A stretch of 50,686 nt of DNA from an uncultured Pelagibacteraceae bacterium (GTDB taxonomy: Bacteria > Pseudomonadota > Alphaproteobacteria > Pelagibacterales > Pelagibacteraceae), in contig CACIQS010000003.1 in assembly GCA_902588855.1 (NCBI GenBank), positions 1-50,686 on the forward strand. The letters are read 5' to 3'. Shown piece by piece: positions 25,178 to 32,275 of this stretch; within the stretch, counting starts at the first letter, position 1, and every line of letters starts with the position of its first letter. Both the position numbers and the translations under genes were made by a program. The notes below the pieces were generated by a model. The model made no database searches. It was not told the origin of the DNA and saw only the letters and a list, made by a program, of their open reading frames with translations.

Positions 25178-25208
25178 TAAAAAAAAGCCCCCTATTACTA
25201 GGGGGCTT
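25178..25208 (-). terminator. Intercistronic terminator/attenuator between binding-protein gene and livH
   Basis: On the minus strand GCCCCCTA / TAGGGGGC (25206-25187) pair with the 4-nt loop GTAA, extended by AA/TT pairs, and are followed by an uninterrupted run of eight or more T. This is a strong intrinsic terminator 14 nt after the binding-protein stop and about 20 nt before the livH start. Partial termination would give the receptor in excess over the permease, a common arrangement for ABC importers. Confidence 0.88.
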
Positions 25209-25220
25209 AATTTTTAATTT

Positions 25221-26459
25221 TTATCTTTCAGACCACTTAGGCACTGGGTGAATTAACTTAGCTGATGCCCACTTTAATGGAGCAACAACTTTGTTTTCAC
25301 ACTTGCCAGCAGCATCACACATTACTTGGAAAAGTACCATTGGCTTATCAACGTTCTGGCCACCAGGTGCAAACTTAATATTTCCATAGAATGTTTGCAT
25401 GTTAGTATCCGCAAGAGCATCTCTTACTTTCTTTTGATCGAAAGAATTAGCTCTTTCAAATGCATCTTTGAATACCAATAATGCAGCTGAAGATTCTGCA
25501 GATTGATATGGTGGATCATATCCAAACTCTTTCTCAAAGTCTGCAGCATAAGTCATTCCATCTTTAAAGAAATCATCTTTATAAGTTAGAGATTTATGCC
25601 ATTGAGAAGCACAAAGCGCGTACTGAGAGTTTTTACCATGTTGTTTTGATAATTTCGCAGCATCACAGTGCGTCATAGCCAACATTGGAACATCTACTTT
25701 CATCTCAGCAATTTGTCTGATTGCAGTTAATGCGCCTTTAGTGTGACCTGATACAACAAGAACATCTGGTTTCATTTGTTTCACTTTAACCAAAGTTGCA
25801 GCCATATCATTTAACTCTTTAGGCAGTTTGTCATCAATGATGATCTTAGAACCAGTTCTTTCTGCAGCATCTAAGATACCTAATCTAACGTCCTGTGAAA
25901 AAGCATCTTGTTCAAAAGCTTGAGCAATTCTAACCCCTTTTCCACCATTTAACTCAACTGCTGTCTCAATTGCTACATCAAGATATAAGTTCGCTGGAGC
26001 TAATACGGCAAATAGATATTTGTAACCTTTAGTAAACAAAGATCTAGAAGCACCATTCGCTTCAACCATTGGAACACCATATTTTTCAGTTACAGGTGCA
26101 ATCGCTTTTGTCAAACCTGAACTATATGGGCCAAGCATAAACTCAACACCATCTTGTGAAATTAACCTTTCTGCAAGCTGTGCAGCTCTCTTAGGGTTTG
26201 ACTCATCATCGTAATAGATAATGTCAAACTTATAAGTTTTTCCACCAACTTTAACACCACCCATGCTGTTAATTCTGTCAACGGCCATGTTATAACCATT
26301 TTGAGTATGAACACCATTAGATGAGTATTTACCAGTTAGGGAAATAGCAGCACCCAAAATAATTTTGTCACCAACAACTTTTGCAAATGATGCAACTGAA
26401 GTTGAGAATAAAATTACTAATGCAGAAACAAAACTTAAAATTATTTTATTTAATCTCAT
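25221..26459 (-). CDS. livK: Periplasmic substrate-binding protein, Liv/branched-chain amino acid family (system 2)
   Basis: A 412-residue type I periplasmic binding protein with the signal peptide MRLNKIILSFVSALVILF, cleaved around ASFA-K. The mature part starts DKIILGAAISLTGKYSSNG and continues with INSMGGVKVGGKTYKFDIIYYDDESNPKRA, a classic Liv-receptor region. Two cysteine pairs occur near the C-terminal half (THCDAAK / ALCASQ and MCDAAGKCE) and may form disulfides. It heads the second Liv operon; ribosome site AGAGGAAA precedes the ATG, and an intrinsic terminator follows. Ligand is not determinable. Confidence 0.9.
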   Translation of the reverse strand: MRLNKIILSFVSALVILFSTSVASFAKVVGDKIILGAAISLTGKYSSNGVHTQNGYNMAVDRINSMGGVKVGGKTYKFDIIYYDDESNPKRAAQLAERLISQDGVEFMLGPYSSGLTKAIAPVTEKYGVPMVEANGASRSLFTKGYKYLFAVLAPANLYLDVAIETAVELNGGKGVRIAQAFEQDAFSQDVRLGILDAAERTGSKIIIDDKLPKELNDMAATLVKVKQMKPDVLVVSGHTKGALTAIRQIAEMKVDVPMLAMTHCDAAKLSKQHGKNSQYALCASQWHKSLTYKDDFFKDGMTYAADFEKEFGYDPPYQSAESSAALLVFKDAFERANSFDQKKVRDALADTNMQTFYGNIKFAPGGQNVDKPMVLFQVMCDAAGKCENKVVAPLKWASAKLIHPVPKWSER

Positions 26460-26511
26460 TTTATTTCCTCTTTAATTAATTAATTATGTGATGATTAAAT
26501 AAAGAAATTTT

Positions 26512-26539
26512 ATTTTATGCAAGTGGCAATAAAGGCCAA
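26512..26539 (-). promoter_or_regulatory. Putative sigma70-type promoter of the second liv operon
   Basis: On the minus strand TTGGCC (26539-26534) and TAAAAT (26517-26512) are separated by 16 nt, and the -10 lies about 50 nt upstream of ATG 26459. It lies in the 86-nt gap after the lysE-family stop. A run of AATT repeats (about 26472-26486) sits in the leader. Hexamer matches are 4/6 and 5/6, so the call is moderate. Confidence 0.45.
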
Positions 26540-26545
26540 ATCTAA

Positions 26546-27160
26546 TTAATATTGTTGAGTTACTACAATTATTGCGGCAATAATTACCAAAACACTCGCA
26601 GAAATTGTATTAATTGTTTTTGGATTAGCAGTTATCCACTTTATTAATTTTTGTGCGAGCATTGCATAGCCAATCAAAGATAAAAAATCTAAAACTATGT
26701 AAGTTGTAATTAAAATTACAAATTGAACCACTAAATTAGAATTAAAGTCAATAAATTGAGGAAAAATAAAAGGAAAAAACATCCAAGCCTTAGGACTTGT
26801 ACCAGCAACTAAAAAACCATCTCTAAAAAAAGATAATTTACTTTTTTCAATTTCTCCTTCATTTGAAATACTTTTTGGTCGAGATTTATAAATATCATAG
26901 GCTAAATATAATAAATAAACTATTCCAATCCATTTAAACGCTTTAAGTATGTTTGAATTTTCTGAAAAAAAAGATCCAATAACAAAAATAACTAAAGTTG
27001 CCTGGATCAAATTTGCAGTTACATCACCTAAAGCAGACCATACACATTTTCCGACACCGTAATTCATTGAATAAGAGATAATTACAATCCTTGGAGTTCC
27101 AGGCGTAATAAATAAAAAAATAATTATCTGTAGATAAAGTATAAAATCTAGGGGGAGCAT
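26546..27160 (-). CDS. LysE/RhtB-family amino acid exporter
   Basis: A 204-residue membrane protein with about six hydrophobic helices. The N-terminal half has the family hallmark FITPGTPRIVIISYSMNYGVGK (normally PGP followed by hydrophobics) and SALGDVTANLIQ, with AGTSPKAWMFFPFIFPQFI in the middle matching the NPKxxxFF segment of LysE/RhtB. Members export lysine, homoserine, threonine or other amino acids. Its start codon immediately follows a hairpin and seven T, with no ribosome site visible, which suggests that expression is controlled by the leader. Confidence 0.85.
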   Translation of the reverse strand: MLPLDFILYLQIIIFLFITPGTPRIVIISYSMNYGVGKCVWSALGDVTANLIQATLVIFVIGSFFSENSNILKAFKWIGIVYLLYLAYDIYKSRPKSISNEGEIEKSKLSFFRDGFLVAGTSPKAWMFFPFIFPQFIDFNSNLVVQFVILITTYIVLDFLSLIGYAMLAQKLIKWITANPKTINTISASVLVIIAAIIVVTQQY

Positions 27161-27277
27161 AAAAAAAGATAGTCCTTAAAAACCGGGAGCTAAAGATGGC
27201 TAAGAAGGACTATCTAATACATAATATCAGAGGCTAAAAAAAATGCATTAAATATTTTTTTCAAATATAAAGGATTT
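27161..27277. promoter_or_regulatory. Inverted-repeat leader next to the LysE-family start (possible attenuator); short ORF on plus strand
   Basis: AGATAGTCCTT (27167-27177) pairs perfectly with AAGGACTATCT (27205-27215), an 11-bp stem enclosing 27 nt that can form a second 5-bp hairpin (AGCTA/TGGCT). Read on the minus strand the stem is followed by T7 directly abutting ATG 27160, so a terminator-like structure occupies the ribosome landing site of the LysE-family gene. On the plus strand a 13-codon frame (27196-27237, MAKKDYLIHNIRG) begins inside the loop, preceded by GGGAG, and could be a leader peptide before the DUF2805 gene. No known riboswitch family was recognised. Confidence 0.5.
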
Positions 27278-27574
27278 ATGAAAAAAAAAGGTCACAGGCC
27301 GATTACTAAAGTCAAAAATCCAGAGCCCAAAATAGACGATCCGGATTGGATCATATGGGCAGCTTGGGCAGATCGCATAACTTTTGAGGAAATTGAAAAA
27401 AGAACTGGGAAGCGAGAATCCGATGTTATAAAAATAATGCGAAGATCACTTAAGCCATCATCTTTCAGATTGTGGAGAAAAAGAGTAAATCAAAAAAGCA
27501 TAAAACATCGAAAAAAGTTTGAATACTCTCGAAAAGAAATAACTAGTAAAATTAAAAAAGGTGATTATCTATAG
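27278..27574 (+). CDS. DUF2805 / TIGR03643 family protein
   Basis: A 98-residue basic protein matching the DUF2805/TIGR03643 family. It has DWIIWAAWADRITFEEIE, a helix-turn-helix-like stretch (KRTGKRESDVIKIMRRSLKP) and the diagnostic SSFRLWRKRV near residue 66. Function is unknown; the fold suggests nucleic-acid binding and the C-terminal 30 residues are strongly basic. The glutaredoxin gene starts 3 nt after its stop, so both are co-transcribed. Confidence 0.8.
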   Translation: MKKKGHRPITKVKNPEPKIDDPDWIIWAAWADRITFEEIEKRTGKRESDVIKIMRRSLKPSSFRLWRKRVNQKSIKHRKKFEYSRKEITSKIKKGDYL

Positions 27575-27577
27575 CTC

Positions 27578-27835
27578 ATGAAAAAAATTACCATGTATAC
27601 TGGTCCGCTTTGTAATTATTGTGAGGCAGCAAAAAGATTATTAGCTAGAAATAACGCGCCTTATAATGAAATTGATATTTCAAAAGTAGCAGGAGCAGTT
27701 GATGAAATGATTAAAAAAGCAAATGGTAAAAGAACAATTCCACAAATTTTTTTTGATGACCAGCATATTGGTGGTTACGATGAAGTAAGAGCGTTAGAAA
27801 AAGAAAATAAACTCCAAGATCTTTTAAACAATTAA
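27578..27835 (+). CDS. grxC: Glutaredoxin 3 (GrxC type)
   Basis: An 85-residue class I glutaredoxin. The redox motif is C12-N-Y-C15 in TGPLCNYCEAAKRLL, replacing the usual CPYC with CNYC. The glutathione-binding TIPQIFFDDQHIGGYDE (cis-Pro and GG) is complete. It reduces disulfides using glutathione in the cytoplasm. The Asn in place of Pro in the active site is likely to shift the redox potential. It converges with msrB, whose stop is 11 nt away, leaving almost no room for a terminator. Confidence 0.9.
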   Translation: MKKITMYTGPLCNYCEAAKRLLARNNAPYNEIDISKVAGAVDEMIKKANGKRTIPQIFFDDQHIGGYDEVRALEKENKLQDLLNN

Positions 27836-27846
27836 CCTTAAATAAC

Positions 27847-28221
27847 CTATTCTTTTGGTTTAAAAACTAAGCAGATTCCATTGTTACAGAATCTTTTTCC
27901 TGTAGGTTCAGGTCCGTCATCAAATATATGACCATGATGTCCTCCACATTTTTTACAATGATACTCTGTTCTTGCATAACCTATGTGATGATCAGTTTTA
28001 GTTTCAAATACATCTGGTAAAGACTCATAAAAAGAAGGCCACCCTGATCCACTTTCATATTTTGTTTTTGACTCAAACAATTTTTCTCCGCAATTTGCAC
28101 AATGAAAACTTCCTTCTCTTTTTTCATGATTAAGTTCACTTGAACCTGCACGCTCTGTTCCTTCTTCAAACAGTATTAATTTTTGCTCTGCAGTTAAATT
28201 TGGATTTATTTTTTTTGTCAT
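27847..28221 (-). CDS. msrB: Peptide-methionine (R)-S-oxide reductase MsrB
   Basis: A 124-residue methionine sulfoxide reductase B. Two zinc-binding CxxC pairs are visible (Cys41/Cys44 and Cys89/Cys92), as are the substrate motif SGSGWPSFYE and the catalytic Cys112 in RFCNNGICLVF. The usual RYCINSASL is altered to RFCNNGICL, and Cys117 next to it could serve as an unusual resolving cysteine. It repairs oxidised methionine. Its ATG overlaps the deacetylase stop (ATGA), making it the last gene of the operon beginning at 32207. Confidence 0.92.
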   Translation of the reverse strand: MTKKINPNLTAEQKLILFEEGTERAGSSELNHEKREGSFHCANCGEKLFESKTKYESGSGWPSFYESLPDVFETKTDHHIGYARTEYHCKKCGGHHGHIFDDGPEPTGKRFCNNGICLVFKPKE

Positions 28222-29117
28222 GATTTTATAAATTTAGCACAAGATTTATGTAAGATTGAATGTAATTTTACTAATTTATTGAAATCTTTATTATAACCAC
28301 CACCTAAAACACCGCAAAATGGTATTCGCTTAGAAAAAAAGTTTTCAACAATAAGTTCGTCTCTAGATTTGATCCCTTCATCAGATATTTTAAGTTTACC
28401 CAATCTATCGTTAAAATGAATATCTACGCCAGCTATGTAGAAAACAAAATCAAAATTTTCTTGATTTAACTCATTTAAATAATGTTTAAGTGTCTTAATG
28501 TAAGCATCATCCTCTAAATTATCTTCTAGCTCTACATCTAAGTCACTATTAGATTTTTTGGCTGGATAGTTAGTTTTAGAGTGCATACTGAACGTAAAAA
28601 CACTTCTATTTTCTCTAAAAATTTCTGAATTTCCATTTCCTTGATGAACATCTAAATCAACAATTAAAATTTTGTTAGCTAAACCACGATTTAGTAAATA
28701 GTGTGCAGCAACAGCTACATCATTAAAAACACAGTATCCAGCTCCACCATCATAGTTTGCGTGATGACTGCCTCCAGCAGTATTACATGCTATTCCATAA
28801 TTAATTGCAAGTTTAGAAGCTAAAACAGTACCACCAGTAGCAACTAACGATCTCTGAACAACACTATCAACAAGTGGAAATCCAATTTTTTTTACTTCCT
28901 CTTTACTTAATGTTTTATTTTTAATGTTAGAAATATAATCTTTTGAATGTGCGTAACTCAATGTTTCAAGCGAACAAGCATATGGTTTATGAAACTTAGT
29001 AACGATTTTATTTTGGATCAAATAATTAGCCAATTCTCCAAACTTGTTTATAGGAAACTTATGGTCATCTCCAATTTTTGCAAAATAATCTTCATGATTT
29101 ACAACTGGTAACTCCAT
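28218..29117 (-). CDS. Histone deacetylase-family (acetylpolyamine amidohydrolase-like) hydrolase
   Basis: A 299-residue zinc hydrolase of the HDAC/AcuC/APAH superfamily. The catalytic His pair is His118-His119 in GGSHHANYDGGAGYC, and the metal ligands are Asp156 and His158 in DLDVHQGNG and Asp232 in AGVDIHFNDRLG. C-terminal VLGGGYNKD completes the pocket. Bacterial members deacetylate acetylpolyamines, acetyl-CoA synthetase or small amides; substrate unknown. It lies 2 nt after the 2-hydroxyacid dehydrogenase and overlaps msrB by 4 nt. The neighbours (DadA-like oxidase, permease) hint at an acetylated amine or amino acid. Confidence 0.88.
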   Translation of the reverse strand: MELPVVNHEDYFAKIGDDHKFPINKFGELANYLIQNKIVTKFHKPYACSLETLSYAHSKDYISNIKNKTLSKEEVKKIGFPLVDSVVQRSLVATGGTVLASKLAINYGIACNTAGGSHHANYDGGAGYCVFNDVAVAAHYLLNRGLANKILIVDLDVHQGNGNSEIFRENRSVFTFSMHSKTNYPAKKSNSDLDVELEDNLEDDAYIKTLKHYLNELNQENFDFVFYIAGVDIHFNDRLGKLKISDEGIKSRDELIVENFFSKRIPFCGVLGGGYNKDFNKLVKLHSILHKSCAKFIKS

Positions 29118-29119
29118 GA

Positions 29120-30070
29120 TTACTCTAAAACACGGACTGGCTTTCCATCAACACAGGCTTCTAAACCTTCAATCATTTGGTTATAAAAAATACTATAATT
29201 TTCTGCTGTCACATAACCTATGTGTGGAGTTAACAGAGCATTGGGCAAAAATCTTAATTTATTATTTTCTGGCAAAGGTTCTTTTTCATAAACATCAATA
29301 CCAGCTCCTGCGATCACATTAGTAGATAAAGCAATTATTAAATCATCTTCATTTACAATTGGTCCTCTAGCAGTATTTATTAGAAATGCAGTTTTTTTCA
29401 TTTTGTCTAATTCTTTTATAGTTATACAATCTTTATACCTTTCGCCTCCTTGCACATGGATGGAAAGTACATCTGAATTTTTTATTAAATCATCTTTGCT
29501 ACATGGTAATACATCTAGCTCTTTACATTTATCTAAACTTAAATTTTCACTCCAAGCCATAACCTGCATTCCAAAAGCTTTTCCAATTTTTGCAACTTCA
29601 CTTCCCACTCTACCCAATCCAATTAATCCTAATATTTTTCCTTTTAACTCAACGCCAATAGTAGTTTGCCAATATCCTTGATACATATTATCAAACTCTT
29701 CTTTAAAGTTTCTAGCTAAACCAAGAATTAATGCCCAAGTTAATTCTGGTGTAGGATTAATATTAATCTCTGTTCCACAAACTAAAATTTTTCTTTTTTT
29801 AGCAGCTTCTAAGTCAATAGATCTATTTCTAAGTCCACTAGTGATAACAAACTTTAAATCACTCAAGTTATCAATAAGATTTTTTGTGATTGGAGTTCTT
29901 TCTCTCATTATCAAAAGAGCTTCAAAATCAGCTAATTGTTCAATAGCATCTGCTTCGTCTAAAAAAGGTTCACTGAATATCTTAAACTCATACTTTCCAG
30001 ATAATTTTTCTAAATCAACAAATTGTTGAGCAACATTTTGATAATCATCTAATATAGCAACTTTAAGCAT
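29120..30070 (-). CDS. D-isomer-specific 2-hydroxyacid dehydrogenase
   Basis: A 316-residue NAD-dependent dehydrogenase of the SerA/2-hydroxyacid family. The Rossmann motif GLIGLGRVGSEVA is central; the catalytic Arg (NTARGPIVNEDDL), Glu (DVYEKEPLP) and His (TPHIGYVT) are all present. Without the ACT domain of many SerA proteins it is more likely a glyoxylate/hydroxypyruvate-type reductase or an unassigned 2-keto-acid reductase. Its start overlaps the DMT gene end by 8 nt and its stop is 2 nt from the deacetylase. Confidence 0.9.
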   Translation of the reverse strand: MLKVAILDDYQNVAQQFVDLEKLSGKYEFKIFSEPFLDEADAIEQLADFEALLIMRERTPITKNLIDNLSDLKFVITSGLRNRSIDLEAAKKRKILVCGTEININPTPELTWALILGLARNFKEEFDNMYQGYWQTTIGVELKGKILGLIGLGRVGSEVAKIGKAFGMQVMAWSENLSLDKCKELDVLPCSKDDLIKNSDVLSIHVQGGERYKDCITIKELDKMKKTAFLINTARGPIVNEDDLIIALSTNVIAGAGIDVYEKEPLPENNKLRFLPNALLTPHIGYVTAENYSIFYNQMIEGLEACVDGKPVRVLE

Positions 30071-30965
30071 TTTTAACTTTCTTATTTGATAACAATATTC
30101 CTGTTACAATAAAACAGGCGCCTAAAATATGATAAAACATAAATTTTTCACTAAAAAAAATCATAGCCATTATTGCGCTTAAAATTGGCATAAGGTGCAA
30201 AAAAACACCTGATCGATTAGCACCTATCATTGAAATTCCTTTTATCCATAAAAGAAAAGATGCCAAACCAGGAAATAAAACTACGTAGGATAAAATTAAT
30301 ATAAATGGTAATTCTAAATTAATCCTAAATCCAATTTGATATTCAATAAAATAAATTGGTATTAAAAATATTAAACCAAAAGTTATTACTACTTGAAGCA
30401 AAGATAATTGAGTTAATTCATATTTTTTTCCTTTTAACAATGTAGAATATAAAGCCCAAGAGAACATTGCGATAACCATTGTTATGTCACCTTTATTAAA
30501 ATCTAAATTCATTAATATCTCAATGTTTGCTTTTGTAATGATCATAATCACACCTACAAAAGAAAACACTACTCCTATGATTTGAAATATATTTGTCTTT
30601 TCAATTTTTAAAATTGATGAAAACAACATTATCATTACAGGTATAGTTGAAATCATTAAAACCCCACTAATCACTTGAGTAAAATTTAAAGAATAATAAA
30701 CAATTGAATTAAATACCGTAATACTGGTAACTCCCAATACAATAAAAAGCTTATAGTTTTTAATTATGTAATTTCTTTTCTCTAATATTTCAGGAATTGT
30801 AAAAGGTGCTAAAATTAACCAAGCAAAAAACCATCGATAAAAATTTAGTGAAAATGGTGGAACTTCATAAAAACTTGCAAGTTTTCCAACAACAAAATTT
30901 CCTGCCCAAAATGTTACAGTTAAAAATAGATATAAATAAGCTAAAAAATTATTATCTTTAGTCAC
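30063..30965 (-). CDS. EamA/DMT-superfamily inner-membrane permease
   Basis: A 300-residue membrane protein with ten predicted helices and two EamA repeats. NNFLAYLYLFLTVTFWAGNF opens the first, and FNKGDITMVIAMFSWALYS the second. It starts with GTG at 30965 placed directly after the DadA-like gene's TAA with no spacer; residues right after it already form the first helix, so no later start fits. Cargo unknown; location suggests a substrate or product of the neighbouring oxidase, dehydrogenase and deacetylase. Confidence 0.85.
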   Translation of the reverse strand: MTKDNNFLAYLYLFLTVTFWAGNFVVGKLASFYEVPPFSLNFYRWFFAWLILAPFTIPEILEKRNYIIKNYKLFIVLGVTSITVFNSIVYYSLNFTQVISGVLMISTIPVMIMLFSSILKIEKTNIFQIIGVVFSFVGVIMIITKANIEILMNLDFNKGDITMVIAMFSWALYSTLLKGKKYELTQLSLLQVVITFGLIFLIPIYFIEYQIGFRINLELPFILILSYVVLFPGLASFLLWIKGISMIGANRSGVFLHLMPILSAIMAMIFFSEKFMFYHILGACFIVTGILLSNKKVKNA

Positions 30966-32207
30966 TTAACTAAATCTAAGCGAGCTATATGGTTTTAAGT
31001 CTAGGTTTGTATTTTCGTTCGCTATCATTCCTGAAACAATCTTTCCAGAAATTGGGCCTAAAGTCCATCCTAAATGATGATGTCCAAAACAATAATAAAC
31101 ATTTTTATAATTTTTTGATGGTCCCATAACAGGCAAAAAGTCTGGTAAAGTCGGTCTAAATCCTAACCATTCATCCTCATGTTCGGGTAAATCACCAAGC
31201 ATATATTTTGCATTATTAATTAAATTTTTAACTCTAGATTTAGACAAAGGATTATCTAATCCACCAAATTCAACTGTTCCAACTACTCTCAATCCTTGTT
31301 CCATTGGTGTAATTCCAAATCCACGGTTTGAAAATATTACAGGTCGACTTAATAAATGATCACAGTTTTTAAAATGAACATGGTATCCTCTTTCTGTATC
31401 TAGAGGAATTTGTTCATCTAGATTATCGGTTAATTTTTTTGAAAATGCACCACAAGCAATTACTGCTTTATCAAACAAATAGCTTTGTGTATCAGTTTTA
31501 AAAATAGGTTTTTCATTATCAAATTTAATATCTTTAATATTAACTTTGTTAAACTTTCCGCCTTTTTGTAAAAATAAATCAAATAATTTTAAAAGAATTC
31601 TTTTTGGATTTCGAGCATGCCTTGCATAAGGATAATAAACGCCTGCATGATAAAAAGGTTTTATATGAGGTTCTAGATCATGAATTTCATCTTTATTTAC
31701 TAATTGTTGCTTTACACCTAATTCATCTCTAACTCTAATTTCTAATTCTCTACTTTTTAGATCTTTATCATTCCAGATATAAAGTATTCCTTTGTTTTCT
31801 ACCAAACCTTGTAGATCTATTTCATCAAATAATTCATCATAAGCTGGCAAAGCTAAATCTAAAATTTGATGCATATTTTTTGCAGTATGCATCATCTTAC
31901 TTTTGGTGGTGTTCATAATGAATTTCATAAACCAGGGAATCATTTTTGGAACATAATTCCATTTTAAAGCAAGAGGACCTGTTGAGCTTAATAACATAGA
32001 TGGTACATCTGCTAAGACATCAGTTCTATTTAGGGAAAGTGAAGCATAAGGTGAGAAATGTCCTGCATTTCCATAAGATGCAGCTTGACTGCCTGGATTA
32101 TCTCTATCGAATATCGTTACATTAAATCCTTTTTTTTGAAGGAATAGTGCATTTGATACACCTTGAATTCCTGCTCCAACTATACCAACCTTAATGTTCC
32201 TATTCAT
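30966..32207 (-). CDS. DadA-like FAD-dependent D-amino acid dehydrogenase/oxidase
   Basis: A 413-residue DAO-family flavoprotein. The FAD Rossmann motif GIVGAGIQGVSNALFL is at the N-terminus, followed by VTIFDRDNPGSQAASYGNAGHFSPYA, a signature of DadA-type dehydrogenases. C-terminal FGHHHLGWTLGPISGK completes the flavin site. DadA deaminates D-amino acids to 2-keto acids and passes electrons to quinone. Start ATG 32207 is chosen over a TTG 15 nt upstream; a good promoter pair ends just before it. As first gene of a five-gene run it could supply a 2-keto acid to the 2-hydroxyacid dehydrogenase downstream. Confidence 0.85.
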   Translation of the reverse strand: MNRNIKVGIVGAGIQGVSNALFLQKKGFNVTIFDRDNPGSQAASYGNAGHFSPYASLSLNRTDVLADVPSMLLSSTGPLALKWNYVPKMIPWFMKFIMNTTKSKMMHTAKNMHQILDLALPAYDELFDEIDLQGLVENKGILYIWNDKDLKSRELEIRVRDELGVKQQLVNKDEIHDLEPHIKPFYHAGVYYPYARHARNPKRILLKLFDLFLQKGGKFNKVNIKDIKFDNEKPIFKTDTQSYLFDKAVIACGAFSKKLTDNLDEQIPLDTERGYHVHFKNCDHLLSRPVIFSNRGFGITPMEQGLRVVGTVEFGGLDNPLSKSRVKNLINNAKYMLGDLPEHEDEWLGFRPTLPDFLPVMGPSKNYKNVYYCFGHHHLGWTLGPISGKIVSGMIANENTNLDLKPYSSLRFS

Positions 32208-32221
32208 GTGAATGTTATACA

Positions 32222-32250
32222 ATTAAAAAATAAAATTTTCATAGTGACAA
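32222..32250 (-). promoter_or_regulatory. Putative sigma70-type promoter of the DadA-like operon
   Basis: On the minus strand TTGTCA (32250-32245) and TTTAAT (32227-32222) are separated by 17 nt, each one mismatch from consensus, and the -10 ends 14 nt before ATG 32207. The predicted leader is about 8 nt, which would exclude the alternative TTG start at 32222. Confidence 0.45.
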
Positions 32251-32275
32251 ATTATGCTTAATCTAACTTAATAAT

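Noticed and set aside
26472..26486. AATT tandem repeat as a possible attachment or repeat element
   Set aside because: It is only about 15 nt in an AT-rich leader and has no second copy that I could find; chance is sufficient.
27161..27277. A SAM-II/SAM-V or glycine riboswitch
   Set aside because: Short strings such as GGCTAAGAAGG recall the SAM-II tail, but the pseudoknot partner and core nucleotides of SAM-II/SAM-V are absent, and no tandem glycine aptamer pattern is present.
32208..32222. TTG start at 32222 for the DadA-like gene
   Set aside because: It coincides with the predicted -10 box, adds five non-family residues, and an ATG lies directly before the Rossmann motif.
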